Positions 1-8,286 of a stretch of 16,181 nt of DNA are shown in pieces; the first letter of the stretch is position 1; every line of letters begins with the position of its first letter. The translations under genes and the position numbers were made by a program. This stretch comes from Tritrichomonas foetus (taxonomy: Eukaryota > Parabasalia > Tritrichomonadida > Tritrichomonadidae), in assembly GCA_001839685.1 (NCBI GenBank), contig MLAK01001414.1:1-16181 (forward strand). Reading direction: 5' to 3'. Below the pieces are notes generated by a model. It did not search any database. It worked only from the letters and a program-made list of their open reading frames with translations, and was not told where the DNA came from.

Positions 1-125
1 GAAAAAGGAAAAAAATTTCATGTTTTCTTTGAAATATATATATTTTATCATTCAAAAAGATCCACTTTTTATGTGGCCGAAAACACCTATTTATTCAATT
101 TCATCCCACAGGAAAAGGGAAAAAA

Positions 126-165
126 AAGGGAAAATTGCCCTTATAAAGGCCAAAATTTTGGCCTT
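126..165. repeat. Adjacent inverted repeats, one a perfect 20-bp palindrome
   Basis: Two adjacent dyads lie upstream of the cupin gene. Bases 126-142 have arms AAGGG and CCCTT around a 7-base loop. Bases 146-165 form a perfect 20-bp palindrome, aaggccaaaattttggcctt. Both are directly visible. Whether they are protein-binding sites, hairpins or part of a small element cut by the window edge cannot be decided here. Confidence 0.75.
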
Positions 166-166
166 C

Positions 167-277
167 CATGGGATAATCCCTGGGTTAGCTAGACATTCCC
201 ATAGAAAAAAATATCTTTATATTGAAAAAGTTAAACTTTTACAATTCATGGGATAATCCCAGGGTTTTCAAGACATA
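167..277. repeat. Two 31-bp imperfect direct repeats with GGGATAATCCC core
   Basis: Copy 1 (167-197) and copy 2 (247-277) start exactly 80 bp apart. Both share catgggataatccc, then ggg and tt, then agacat and c, with a few differing bases between. The core GGGATAATCCC (170-180 and 250-260) is itself a dyad (GGGAT/ATCCC around one A), and it is followed by CCC-N-GGG, another small dyad. The GGATAA part resembles the I-box sequence bound by single-repeat Myb proteins. Copy 2 ends 36 bp before the cupin start codon, so a regulatory role is plausible but inferred. Confidence 0.7.
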
Positions 278-296
278 CTCTGTAATTATCAACTCA

Positions 297-309
297 TCAT
301 TTTTCCTTT
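297..309 (+). promoter_or_regulatory. Inr-like TCATTT and M5-like CCTTT before cupin gene
   Basis: TCATTT (297-302) fits the T. vaginalis initiator TCA+1YWW, with its A 15 nt before the ATG at 314. CCTTT (305-309) fits motif M5, which in that species overlaps the transcription start of genes lacking an Inr. Such short motifs arise easily in AT-rich DNA; the spacing to the start codon is the supporting point. Confidence 0.45.
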
Positions 310-313
310 TAGA

Positions 314-721
314 ATGTCTCAAGAATTCATTCCTACATTTCCAATTGGCACTGAATTTAAGAGTCCTAATTTCACAGGCAGAGTTTTCTTAGGCTACCTT
401 GTTGAAAAAAATGATGTGTTTCCAAATGCAATGGCAAACGTGACATTTGAACCGGGTTGCAGAAACAGCTGGCATTCTCATCCAGATGGTCAAATCCTTC
501 TATGCACTGATGGTGAAGGATACTATCAAGAAAAAGGAAAGAAAATCCAGCTTCTCCAAAAAGGTGATGTTGTAAAGATTTTACCAAATGTTGTTCACTG
601 GCACGGAGCAACTCCAACAAGCTGGTTTTCACATATAGCTTGTGGTGTTGATAGCACAAAAGGACCAGCAGTTTGGCTTGATCCAGTCTCGGACGAAGAT
701 TATAAAAGCTATTCACCATAA
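314..721 (+). CDS. Small single-domain cupin, bacterial (R)-mandelonitrile-lyase-like type
   Basis: A 135-residue protein made almost entirely of one cupin barrel. Cupin motif 1 is visible as G48, H54, H56 and Q60, and motif 2 as G84, P91, H95 and H97. The expected metal ligands are H54, H56, Q60 (Gln where many cupins have Glu) and H95. The TFEPG, WHSHP-GQ, GDVV and HWHGA-PT blocks and the acidic DE-Y tail match the small bacterial cupins often annotated as (R)-mandelonitrile lyase-like. That name covers metal-dependent proteins of mixed or unknown activity, so the substrate here is unknown. No signal peptide, so probably cytosolic. The single ATG lies just after Inr/M5-like motifs, and the stop lies in TAAA. 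The bacterial-type family suggests, without proving, lateral acquisition. Confidence 0.88.
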   Translation: MSQEFIPTFPIGTEFKSPNFTGRVFLGYLVEKNDVFPNAMANVTFEPGCRNSWHSHPDGQILLCTDGEGYYQEKGKKIQLLQKGDVVKILPNVVHWHGATPTSWFSHIACGVDSTKGPAVWLDPVSDEDYKSYSP

Positions 722-722
722 A
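719..722 (+). terminator. TAAA overlapping the cupin stop codon (poly(A) signal candidate)
   Basis: The stop TAA is followed by A. In T. vaginalis UAAA, usually containing the stop codon, has been proposed as the polyadenylation signal. Confidence 0.45.
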
Positions 723-1722
723 CAATTAGAATAAATTCAAGTTGGAACATAGATTTTGTTTTTAATCTATTTTATTTATTATCCTAATATCTAGTGTATA
801 TTCGAATATTTAGGGGAGACCTCTGCACTGAGACCAAACATGAAAATGATTTCACCCCAATTTCATCAATTATTCATGTGAATGTGAATTTTTGACTTAA
901 ATTTTGGTTTTAATACAGAGGGTATACAATTATTTGTAAAAATCATTCTCTAATAATAAATCGATATGTGAAATTGAACTTTGAAATCGATTTTTGGGAT
1001 TTTATTATGACTTGTCAAATTCCAATATCATATATATGCCCTTATTTGTATTCATTCTGGAAATTTCTAACAAATTTTCATTATTGACCAGATTTTCCAT
1101 TGACCTAAATGTTGATGAAATTCGTATATTTGGGCATCCATTTTATTTTCAATAGAAATTCTACGAAGAATAGTGTTTTCTTCCTCATCGAATTCCAAAT
1201 TCTTATATCACAAAATCTAATTGATTGAATTATTGAAATGCAATACAAATTCTAACGATAAAATGGTAGAGTTATAAAGGCAGACCATATCCAATATCAT
1301 CATTTTGATCTGTTAATTTAATATATCAATTTATCCAACCACATGAGATTCAAAGGATAGAATGAATTCTATGAGAATCATTTCCGAGGATAACATTCAA
1401 ATCATTTTATTAAATATGACACAATTTACTGAAAATAATTTCAATTCACAGAAAATTTCAGTTATCATTCAAAAATCACTCTTTCAATTTATTGAATAGA
1501 AAATGACCATATCGGAGTCATTGAAAATACAGACCTTGCATTCAACCTCATTCAAAAATATAAATAGCTTTCCAAAAGTATCAGAAAACGTAAAATCTGA
1601 GTAAAAAAGAAATAATCAAATTGTGTAAAATCTATCTTTATTATAATATAAAACATGTAAGACAAGTGATTAAAAACCCTCATCATGATTTTTCATGCTA
1701 CTCATATCTGTTTTCTTTTTAA
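722..1722. other. AT-rich spacer between convergent cupin and Myb genes
   Basis: About 1.0 kb of AT-rich sequence separates the two stop codons. I saw no open frame of useful length, no tRNA-like boxes and no obvious repeat. It should hold the 3' ends of both transcripts; TAAA occurs near both stops. Confidence 0.6.
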
Positions 1723-2793
1723 TCAGATATTATCCTGATTATTAATCAATTCTTGAATTGAGGGAATTCTGAATGCTTTCATTTTTTTATTCTCTTTGTA
1801 TATGATATTATTAGCTGATGGTTTGTTGATTGGTGATAAAAGTAATTTTTCGTTGATTAAATGTTGAGCTTCGATAAAAGTGTCACTTTTTCTATTTTGA
1901 CTCGCTTTTTGGCTGGGTGAAAAACGAAAATTGTTTGGAAGTACAGCGTAAGGGTTGAGACTATTGCTATCAGGAATTTCCTTTATTTGAGATGCTTCCA
2001 ACGGTTGTTGGTTTATAGTTTGTGATGTTTCAATATGTTGTGGATTTCCTGACAAGTTAGGAGTTGTTGCTAATCTACTGTCTGGTGTAGTTTCTTGATT
2101 AACGAGATTCGGGAAATGCTGCTGTATGCCTTGATTCAAGCTCGAGAAATTTTGTGAAATGTGAAAATTAGATTTTATTGGATCTGCATTGCTAATGGAT
2201 GGCATAGAAAGTGACGCCATTGGAAGTAAAGTTTTCATAGACGTGATCCCACTTACGCCATTCTGCTGGATTGAAGAAATATTCACATCACTGCTGCTTT
2301 GGCTGATCATCGAACCATTGACCCCTTCTACATTTCCAAAGGATACATTACCTCCGCCTTTATTATAATTCACCTGAGAAAAAGTTGCATTGTATTCATT
2401 ATTTTGATTTTGAAAAGAATTATTATTTAATTGTGAATTTGATGCTTTTGTTTTCGGGCTTAACGGTCTCCGTCTACAATGGAATGTATACCATCTATTT
2501 TTCAAGTTGTTTGAACTCCTTCCGTGAAAGAATTGCGTGAGTTTCGACCAATGCGTTCCAATTTTGGCGACTTTTTCACTTAACAAACTGTCTTCTTCTT
2601 CCGTCCACGGCTTGTTACTAATTCCGTCGCGTAAGTAATTCATGTATCGATCTCTGCACTGACGTGCTGATTTGTCAACCATCAATCTGGCAATCGATTT
2701 CCATTTTTTTGGACCTTTTTCTCTAATTAAGGCCAATAGCATGTCGTCATCTTGTTGAGTGAATTTATTTCGATGATCTGAACTTTCACTCAT
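1723..2793 (-). CDS. R2R3-type Myb DNA-binding protein
   Basis: A 356-residue probable nuclear transcription factor. Residues about 9-56 form the first Myb repeat, in which the first tryptophan is replaced by F11 and W31 and Y50 hold the other core positions. Residues about 59-106 form the second repeat with the classic W63, W82, W101 pattern, PWT-EED at its start and a recognition helix ending LKNRWY. A basic RRR stretch follows. The rest (about 112-356) is rich in Asn, Ser and Gln, with no domain I recognise, and ends in a short conserved-looking RIPSIQELI segment. Two-repeat Myb proteins are a large family in trichomonads, where several control iron- and cell-cycle-responsive genes; the target of this one is unknown. 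A partial initiator (TCATT) lies 13 nt before the ATG. The stop is TGA, with TAAAA two bases on. Confidence 0.92.
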   Translation of the reverse strand: MSESSDHRNKFTQQDDDMLLALIREKGPKKWKSIARLMVDKSARQCRDRYMNYLRDGISNKPWTEEEDSLLSEKVAKIGTHWSKLTQFFHGRSSNNLKNRWYTFHCRRRPLSPKTKASNSQLNNNSFQNQNNEYNATFSQVNYNKGGGNVSFGNVEGVNGSMISQSSSDVNISSIQQNGVSGITSMKTLLPMASLSMPSISNADPIKSNFHISQNFSSLNQGIQQHFPNLVNQETTPDSRLATTPNLSGNPQHIETSQTINQQPLEASQIKEIPDSNSLNPYAVLPNNFRFSPSQKASQNRKSDTFIEAQHLINEKLLLSPINKPSANNIIYKENKKMKAFRIPSIQELINNQDNI

Positions 2794-2803
2794 AACTTAG
2801 GAC

Positions 2804-2808
2804 AATGA
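2804..2808 (-). promoter_or_regulatory. Partial Inr (TCATT) upstream of the Myb gene
   Basis: On the minus strand TCATT, then G, fits the first five positions of TCA+1YWW. Its A (2806) is 13 nt before the ATG, a typical distance in T. vaginalis. The last position mismatches, so this is only suggestive. Confidence 0.35.
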
Positions 2809-2956
2809 CTGTAAGAGGTTCAAGGAAGGAATTTTTAAGATAACTTTTTGAACTATCCAACTGATTTTTTGAATACTGATAAGAACTTTCTAATATAATT
2901 TTTTATAAACTAATCAATTTGATTAACTTTTTAAGAAGGGTTTATAAGTGAATATA

Positions 2957-2964
2957 AACGGTTG
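2957..2964. promoter_or_regulatory. Myb-type site AACGGTTG upstream of the Myb gene
   Basis: AACGGTTG contains the animal Myb core AACGG and the near-palindrome AACNGTT. It lies about 160 bp upstream of the Myb start codon. Autoregulation is a guess; the motif is short. Confidence 0.25.
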
Positions 2965-3157
2965 AATGAGTTTGAATATTTTCTGATCGAAAAAATGTTC
3001 TACAACAGTTTTGAATAGATTTTGAAATTTACATTTGCATATTTTTCTGTAGCTTTGAATTTTTCTTTTTGTGTTGTGGTTTATATCATTTTTGAAAGAA
3101 ATTCTGTTGGAGATTTTTCTGGTTCATTAGATACCTTCATTCTCATGAGATACAATC

Positions 3158-3481
3158 ATGTTCAGAAGTGCTTCAAAAAAAGATTTATTTTGCATGATTG
3201 TTGAGAAAAAAATTAAACCTTTCGTGAAAAATGCAGTTGATATGAAACCTTTCGTGAACATTTTCTTTGAATATACAACATTCAATGTAGGTTCTCACAA
3301 TTTACGAATTTGTAATTTTTCTCCATTTTGATACCTTAATAATGAATTTCTATCTTAGGATATAATTGTTTCGGGAATTGGATTGAGAAAACAACAAAAT
3401 ATAGGGAAATTACTTGATAATTCTCGAATAAAACCCTATCTGAAACATTTTATTGTTTCTATTACTCTCAAAGATAAATAA
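3158..3481 (+). pseudogene. Possible decayed reading frame with two internal stops
   Basis: Starting at ATG 3158 a frame runs 57 codons to TGA (3329-3331), meets TAG at 3356-3358, then stays open for about 40 codons to TAA at 3479-3481. A 14-bp direct repeat (aaacctttcgtgaa, starts 3215 and 3245) makes a repeated KPFV motif in this frame. The 57- and 40-codon open stretches are longer than expected at this base composition, but no family is recognised. No T. vaginalis-type intron (GTAYGT...ACTAACACACAG) spans the stops. It could be chance. Confidence 0.22.
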
Positions 3482-3597
3482 TTATTGAATTTGATATACT
3501 TTTTCAAAAGAAAATAAAATCGACAATCTTCTTAACTATTGAAAATAAGATTGAATATTGAATACAACATTCAAGATCAATATTTCCGTTTTCATTC

Positions 3598-3876
3598 TCA
3601 AAAAGTCATATTCAAATGACAAAAAAATTTAAACCATCTTTTTTTGCATTGAAATATTTGCGAGATGTTATCAGAAAATGATGTGAAACGGCTTCCTTTT
3701 TCATTAGAAATCGGATGGAATGAAAATTGATGAAAAAGGAGAATGATCTTCCTGTGCGAGAATAAGCATGATATAGACTTGTATTTATAAAATAACACAG
3801 AATAACCAAAGGAAGAGAATTCGTTTTGTGGTTGATTTACATCATATGAAATCCAGGAGGAAACCCGAAAAAAATA
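3598..3876 (-). other. Met-less open frame of 92 codons, unrecognised
   Basis: On the minus strand a frame is open from just after a TAA (3877-3879) to TGA at 3598-3600. The first ATG comes only near its end, so it cannot be a normal gene. The predicted peptide is rich in Ser, Phe and Lys with no motif I know. It may be a gene fragment or a chance opening; local GC is somewhat higher than in the flanks. Confidence 0.22.
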
Positions 3877-4672
3877 TTAAGGTATCATTTGTGTATGTAT
3901 TTACTGTTACGTGAGATCGAAGTCATCAAGATCATCGCATTTTTGAAAATGTTCAATCTGTCATAAACGATTTTTCGAATGAATTTCCAAAGATATATAA
4001 TGTAAATCTTTTTGCAATATCAGATTTGCCAAAAAAAAAGAATTTTTGTGAAGATTCAGAATAAATAATAAATTCTTTTATTTCCTTCGAATAATTTCCG
4101 CTGTCAAATCATTGAAGAATTATTGGGAGATGATGATTAATGATATATATTTGTCTATTTCATAAAATTAGATAATGCGAATATTTTTTATCGACAGCTA
4201 AAATTGTGTTTATCGGTTAATATATAGTTTCGCTATGAAATTTCCCGATATTTTTGAGCCAAAAAGCTCCTAAATATCAACTTTTTTCCAAATATGAATT
4301 ATTTTCGAAAATTATGTATATATTTAAATATATGGACAATAGATTATACATTTTCGAAGGCTAGAAATTTTTGAATTTTTTGAAAAATATAATCAAATTT
4401 TTATGGGCATAATGCTTATGACCATTAACAATAGAATAAAATCTATAATTTTTGGTAATGTAATGTAACAATGAAATAATATGTATTATCATTATTTTCG
4501 TGATTACGAAGATAAATTTTCCAAATAAACGGTCGTTTACATCACAAGTTTGGAGTTGCCATTTGTCAATGATTCACGGATTTAGATCATTCATTAGGTG
4601 CTATTTCCATCAATAATGAGGACGATCTGCCTGTAAAATCATTCCATCAAAATTAAGATTTTTTTTTTTATT

Positions 4673-4858
4673 TCAATGACAATTCGCATGAAACAACCGC
4701 GCACCATTGAGTGGCCATATCGAACCACTTTCGGCAATCGAACGAATCCACGAAACGTATTTGGTAATTTCCGTGGCGCCGATATTTTTCTCAACGAGGA
4801 GCTTTCTAAACCGTTCTAACACGCAGCGATTCAAATAAAATGTTTGCTTAACAGTAAT
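4673..4858 (-). other. GC-rich island with a 61-codon Met-less open frame
   Basis: Bases about 4680-4830 are close to half G+C (30 of 60 in 4681-4740), against roughly a quarter in the flanks, and contain many CpG. On the minus strand a 61-residue frame without Met is open between TAG (4859-4861) and TGA (4673-4675). Its peptide has a natural-looking composition (RFRKLL, KYVSWIRSIAESG, WPLNGARLF) but no family I recognise. The plus strand has a 47-codon ATG frame (4676-4819). Possible hairpins are CCACG/CGTGG and AGTGG/CCACT on the minus strand. It could be a gene remnant, an inserted fragment or a structured RNA. Confidence 0.45.
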
Positions 4859-4894
4859 CTAAAATTGCATGTGAAATTTGAATACTGGTGGTAA

Positions 4895-5000
4895 TCAAGA
4901 ATAAAAAGTGTTAATATCAATGTTAGGTTGTTTTAATAAAAGTTCAACAATTTTATAATAGGCACAACCACATGATTGTGAAAGTGATGTTACTTTAAAG
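4895..5000 (-). pseudogene. Ankyrin-repeat gene remnant
   Basis: The minus strand encodes an almost canonical second half of an ankyrin repeat, YYKIVELLLKQPNIDIN (about 4911-4965), preceded by a degraded stretch ending SCGCA that may be the first half. A stop follows within a few codons, and the upstream frame dissolves into low-complexity Phe/Ser sequence with no further repeat. Ankyrin-repeat proteins form one of the largest trichomonad families, and the KQPNIDIN ending is typical of their repeats. With one repeat left and no start, this is best read as a relic. Confidence 0.6.
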
Positions 5001-5190
5001 CTCAGGCAAATATTTTGATTGAAAAATGGGAAAGATAAATCGAATTGTTGATCATAAAAAAAGAAAAAGAGGGAAGATTCAAAGAAATTAAAGTGAGAAA
5101 TGCAGTTTAGAATGAAAAAAGATTGAAATAGTTCATATTTCACAATTAGGATTAAGATTTAATTATTTAATTAATGCTGAATATAATGAA

Positions 5191-5976
5191 TTATTGATTT
5201 TGATATTTGTGATTAATAAAAATAGCACAAGTGTAATCAACATCTTTTTCTCCTCCACTTAATTCTAGTTTCTTAACACGAAAACCATGTTCATCTGCAA
5301 CACGGAATAAAACACGTGTATCAATTGCATGTAAATATTCNGGTGCTTTACCACGAAATTGTTGATCAACACCATCACCTTTAGTAAAATCTTCAATCAC
5401 ACCTGGGAATTTAACACCTTCTAAATATTTTCGTTCATAAATTTGATCAATTCCAGGTTTAGCATAATGATAAGGTGACATTGTTAAAATATAAAAACGT
5501 CCTTCTGGTGCTAACCATTCACTTGCTTTCTCAAATAAAGCTTCAATTTCTTCTGGGGTAAAGAAATGCATCACACGTGACATATGAATTGCTCCTAAAC
5601 TTCCTTTTGGAAAATTAATATTTTCATTCGTGATTTTTCCTTCAATGAAATATAACTTTTCTAAAACCGATTTAGGTTGATGCTCAACAATGTAATGTAA
5701 GAATTTTGATGAAACTTCATTTAGAATCATAGTTGCACCTTTTTCAATTGCGGCGATTGAAGCTGCACCATAAGCACCCCCAATATCCAAACAAGGAAGT
5801 TTACTTTTACCTGCATATTCAACGAATTCTGCTGTTGTTCCAAGAATATTTAATGTTGCCATTCCCATATTCGAAAATGTTGGAATTCTTCCATCTTTTT
5901 CTNGTGGTGGTAATTCAACTTTTTCTAATTCTTCAACTTTAACTTCAGAAGCATGTACACAATTTGTGAATGTCAT
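5191..5976 (-). CDS. Class I SAM-dependent methyltransferase
   Basis: A 261-residue protein with a Rossmann-like methyltransferase core. Motif I is LDIGGAYGAAS (63-73), which binds S-adenosylmethionine. E86, in MILNEVS, is the expected acidic residue at the end of strand 2. GAIHMSRVMHF (128-138) sits at the motif IV position, and WLAPEGRFYILTMSPY (154-169) at the strand 5 position. The C-terminal part includes a DGVDQQFRG segment and ends in a beta-hairpin-like stretch. The substrate cannot be told. The family looks bacterial in type, so lateral transfer is possible. Two ambiguous bases occur: n at 5341 lies in codon CCN, so residue 212 is Pro whatever the base; n at 5903 lies in CNA, so residue 25 is Leu, Pro, Gln or Arg. 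Codons are AT-rich. The stop is TAAT, not TAAA. No close Inr is seen. Confidence 0.85.
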   Translation of the reverse strand: MTFTNCVHASEVKVEELEKVELPPXEKDGRIPTFSNMGMATLNILGTTAEFVEYAGKSKLPCLDIGGAYGAASIAAIEKGATMILNEVSSKFLHYIVEHQPKSVLEKLYFIEGKITNENINFPKGSLGAIHMSRVMHFFTPEEIEALFEKASEWLAPEGRFYILTMSPYHYAKPGIDQIYERKYLEGVKFPGVIEDFTKGDGVDQQFRGKAXEYLHAIDTRVLFRVADEHGFRVKKLELSGGEKDVDYTCAIFINHKYQNQ

Positions 5977-6001
5977 TATTCTCTTTTCGAGCTTATAATA
6001 A

Positions 6002-6012
6002 AAATGAAATGA
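6002..6012 (-). promoter_or_regulatory. Tandem Inr-like TCATTTCATTT upstream of methyltransferase
   Basis: Two overlapping TCATTT hexamers on the minus strand place their A residues 29 and 34 nt before the ATG. This is farther than the usual T. vaginalis leader of about 20 nt or less, so the assignment is weak. Confidence 0.25.
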
Positions 6013-6561
6013 TCCAAACTATTTTGATCCTTTTTCATTTTCTGATAATTATTTTATCTTCACTTTCAAATACTTTCAAAATATTGAAACATTAATTTTA
6101 TATCCCATTCAAAAAATATTTCTCAATAACAAATATCGTTCAATATTTGTTTTTGCCAAATTTTTTTCTGAATATCGTTGAATTCAAAAATTGTCACAGG
6201 TTAGATCTCCTGAAACCATCTGAATAAAATCATGTGCATCTCAGATTGTTAAATGTGAGATGTTGACATATAGGAAAACATATATTTTGATTTTGCACTA
6301 ATTTGAAGTTTCACACCTGAGATGAATTTTGATTGGAAAAAAGTTAATGAATTCAAAATTTGAAAGCGAAATAAATTTAAAAGAAAAAATCGGTCGAACA
6401 TAAAAATATAATTTGACATTTAAAGGTTTCACAGTTTAGCTGGTAGCACATTAAATATATTTGAAAGAGGGTTTTTGTCACAAATGAGGCAAAAGAAAAA
6501 ATGAAAAAAAAAAAAAAAAATGACGAAAAAATCAAAATCTTTGAAAAACAAATTCATCATA
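6013..6561. other. AT-rich spacer with a 17-A tract
   Basis: A spacer between the methyltransferase promoter and the 3' end of the pseudogene. It contains a run of 17 A (6504-6520). A phrase resembling a tRNA A box occurs near 6436, but no tRNA fold follows. Nothing else is seen. Confidence 0.55.
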
Positions 6562-8160
6562 TTATTCTTCCTTCAGTAATTCTCCATAAAATTCAATATT
6601 GTCTATATGAATTAACACGCTTTGATATGAAAATGGTTTTTTGAGTTGAAATTGTATGTATCTCGCATAATGTATTTTTGTTTCCTGATTTGGCTAGAAA
6701 GAAGTAACACTTTTCCTTTGACTTAAATGAGCATCACTTCGTTTATCGATGTTTTTCCACTTTTTTCTATCATTTTCAACCTTAATTACCCAGTAAACAT
6801 GTGTTTGATCATCTAAAAACGTTTTCTTTCTAGGAATATTCATATTAATAAAATTGTGGTTCAATATTATTCTTCACATTAACAATAATACAAGAATTTT
6901 TTTCATATGATAAATAATATGTACTGTTAGAACTATAGTTAATAATATTCTGAATATCATTAAATAATACAGATTTAAGTGATTCAATTAATTATATGTG
7001 AATCAAAAATATAGCAATGATTAATTTTCTCCAAATATGAAAATACTCTTTCATTAGATTGTCACATTTTTCTGTAAAAGGAATATTGTTTACACCACTA
7101 TTTTCACTTGTATGTTCATGATAACGTGACTTTAGGAAACAGCTTCTAGAAATATGCAAAGAAGTTGTTTTTTTCTTTCATGGAGATATGTACTTATGAC
7201 TTTGCAAGATAAATTCGCTGATAGAAATCCAGATAGAATTGTTGAGATATTCAATCTCAAATGTATCTTGGAAATCATAAATATCTTCATGGGTTAGATT
7301 AGAAAAATTCACATAGGCAAGTAAAGAATAATTTTTTGTAGATATGGAAACAAGATGTTTGATAAATGTATATAACTGAGACTCGTTTTTCAAACACAAT
7401 TATAATTATGCATAATACCTGAAAAAACTACACTGGTAATTTACTAATTCTTTCATATCAATTTCATAAAAATGTAAAGAAAGATATCCAATTTCTTTTT
7501 CTATAACATCAAAATTATAATCACCAATAGGTTCACAAGTATTTTTGATCTTGTGAAAATTCCAGGATTGATATTCAAGTTTTAGTTGTTCTTCACTTAT
7601 TAAATGGTAGAATTATTGTTTAAGTTCAATTTGTATAACAATATCTAATATATACATATCTTTCAGCTCATTATTAAAAACATCAGCTTGTGATTATTAC
7701 CAAATTGAATTAATAGATGCAAATAAAGCAAATAAAACTCATGAAGTATCTTTTCTTCATTTTTCCTGGAAAAATTGATGAAGAAATTGATTTAACCTTT
7801 CTAAATAATTTTTTATATTGTTTATCAATACTTTTTCAATATTGAAGAAAGTTAAGGATAAATTATGAAGAATTATAAAATCTTCTGCTGCTTGATTACA
7901 AATATGAAATTTATATATAGTTTGTGATATTAAATCTGCAAAATGTGTGGAGCATTAATTCGAACAATTTGAGTGAATGAATTTGTAATTTGGGAACGGT
8001 TATCCAAAATGATATGAATAATGAATATATAATCATTTTGATAATTAGAATATGTGATATTTTCCAAATGATTACATAATAAATTTTCGTAACTACCATT
8101 CATCTCGTACAATAATTTTGCCCAATGTGATAGATTTTGATAAATTGAAATATTTACAAA
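6562..8160 (-). pseudogene. Decayed trichomonad BTB / F5-8-type-C-like protein gene
   Basis: Read across all three minus-strand frames, this stretch gives one continuous colinear protein of roughly 500 residues broken by many lesions. It begins near 8160. Frame changes occur near 7940, 7760, 7665, 7400 and 7180, with more in 6990-7130. In-frame stops include TAA 7613-7615 and TAG 6694-6696. The N-terminal part (NDYIFII...) may be a degraded BTB domain. The middle is helical, with EDIYDFQDTFEIEYLNNSIW (about 7230-7290) like the region after BTB in trichomonad proteins. The C-terminal part has NSTYYLSYEKNS, YWVIKVENDRKKWKNID and YIQFQL-IDNIEFYGEL, the pattern of the discoidin (F5/8 type C)-like domain common in those proteins. 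It ends at TAA 6562-6564. Family assignment is from memory; the C-terminal domain is the firmest part. The number of lesions argues for true decay rather than sequencing error. Confidence 0.72.
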
Positions 8161-8286
8161 ACTATTGAATGATAATTAATCACAGCTTCACTTTTTGAAT
8201 GCATTTCATTTTGACTATTTTGAACAAATTCAAAAAGTTCAAAATATTTCATATAACATTTCATGTATGCTCAGAAAAACAGTTAG

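Larger units (their letters stand above)
2794..4672. other. Long AT-rich region without an intact gene
   Basis: About 1.9 kb upstream of the Myb gene. It contains the Myb promoter, a doubtful interrupted frame (3158-3481, +) and a Met-less open frame (3598-3876, -), listed separately. From about 3880 to 4640 I see only AT-rich sequence with short homopolymers. No RNA gene was recognised. Confidence 0.55.

Noticed and set aside
20..256. Plus-strand 78-codon frame at the window start
   Set aside because: It runs through the palindromes and repeats upstream of the cupin gene and has no protein-like features.
372..725. Minus-strand 117-codon frame over the cupin gene
   Set aside because: It is antisense to an intact cupin with conserved metal ligands; the peptide matches nothing known.
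6425..6500. A tRNA-like phrase (TTTAGCTGGTAGCAC) suggesting an A box
   Set aside because: No matching B box, acceptor stem or anticodon arm can be drawn around it.
7420..7440. A short similarity (TACACTGGTAA preceded by A-rich DNA) between about 7420-7440 and 9385-9405
   Set aside because: Only 11 identical bases plus low-complexity A; too weak to call a repeat.
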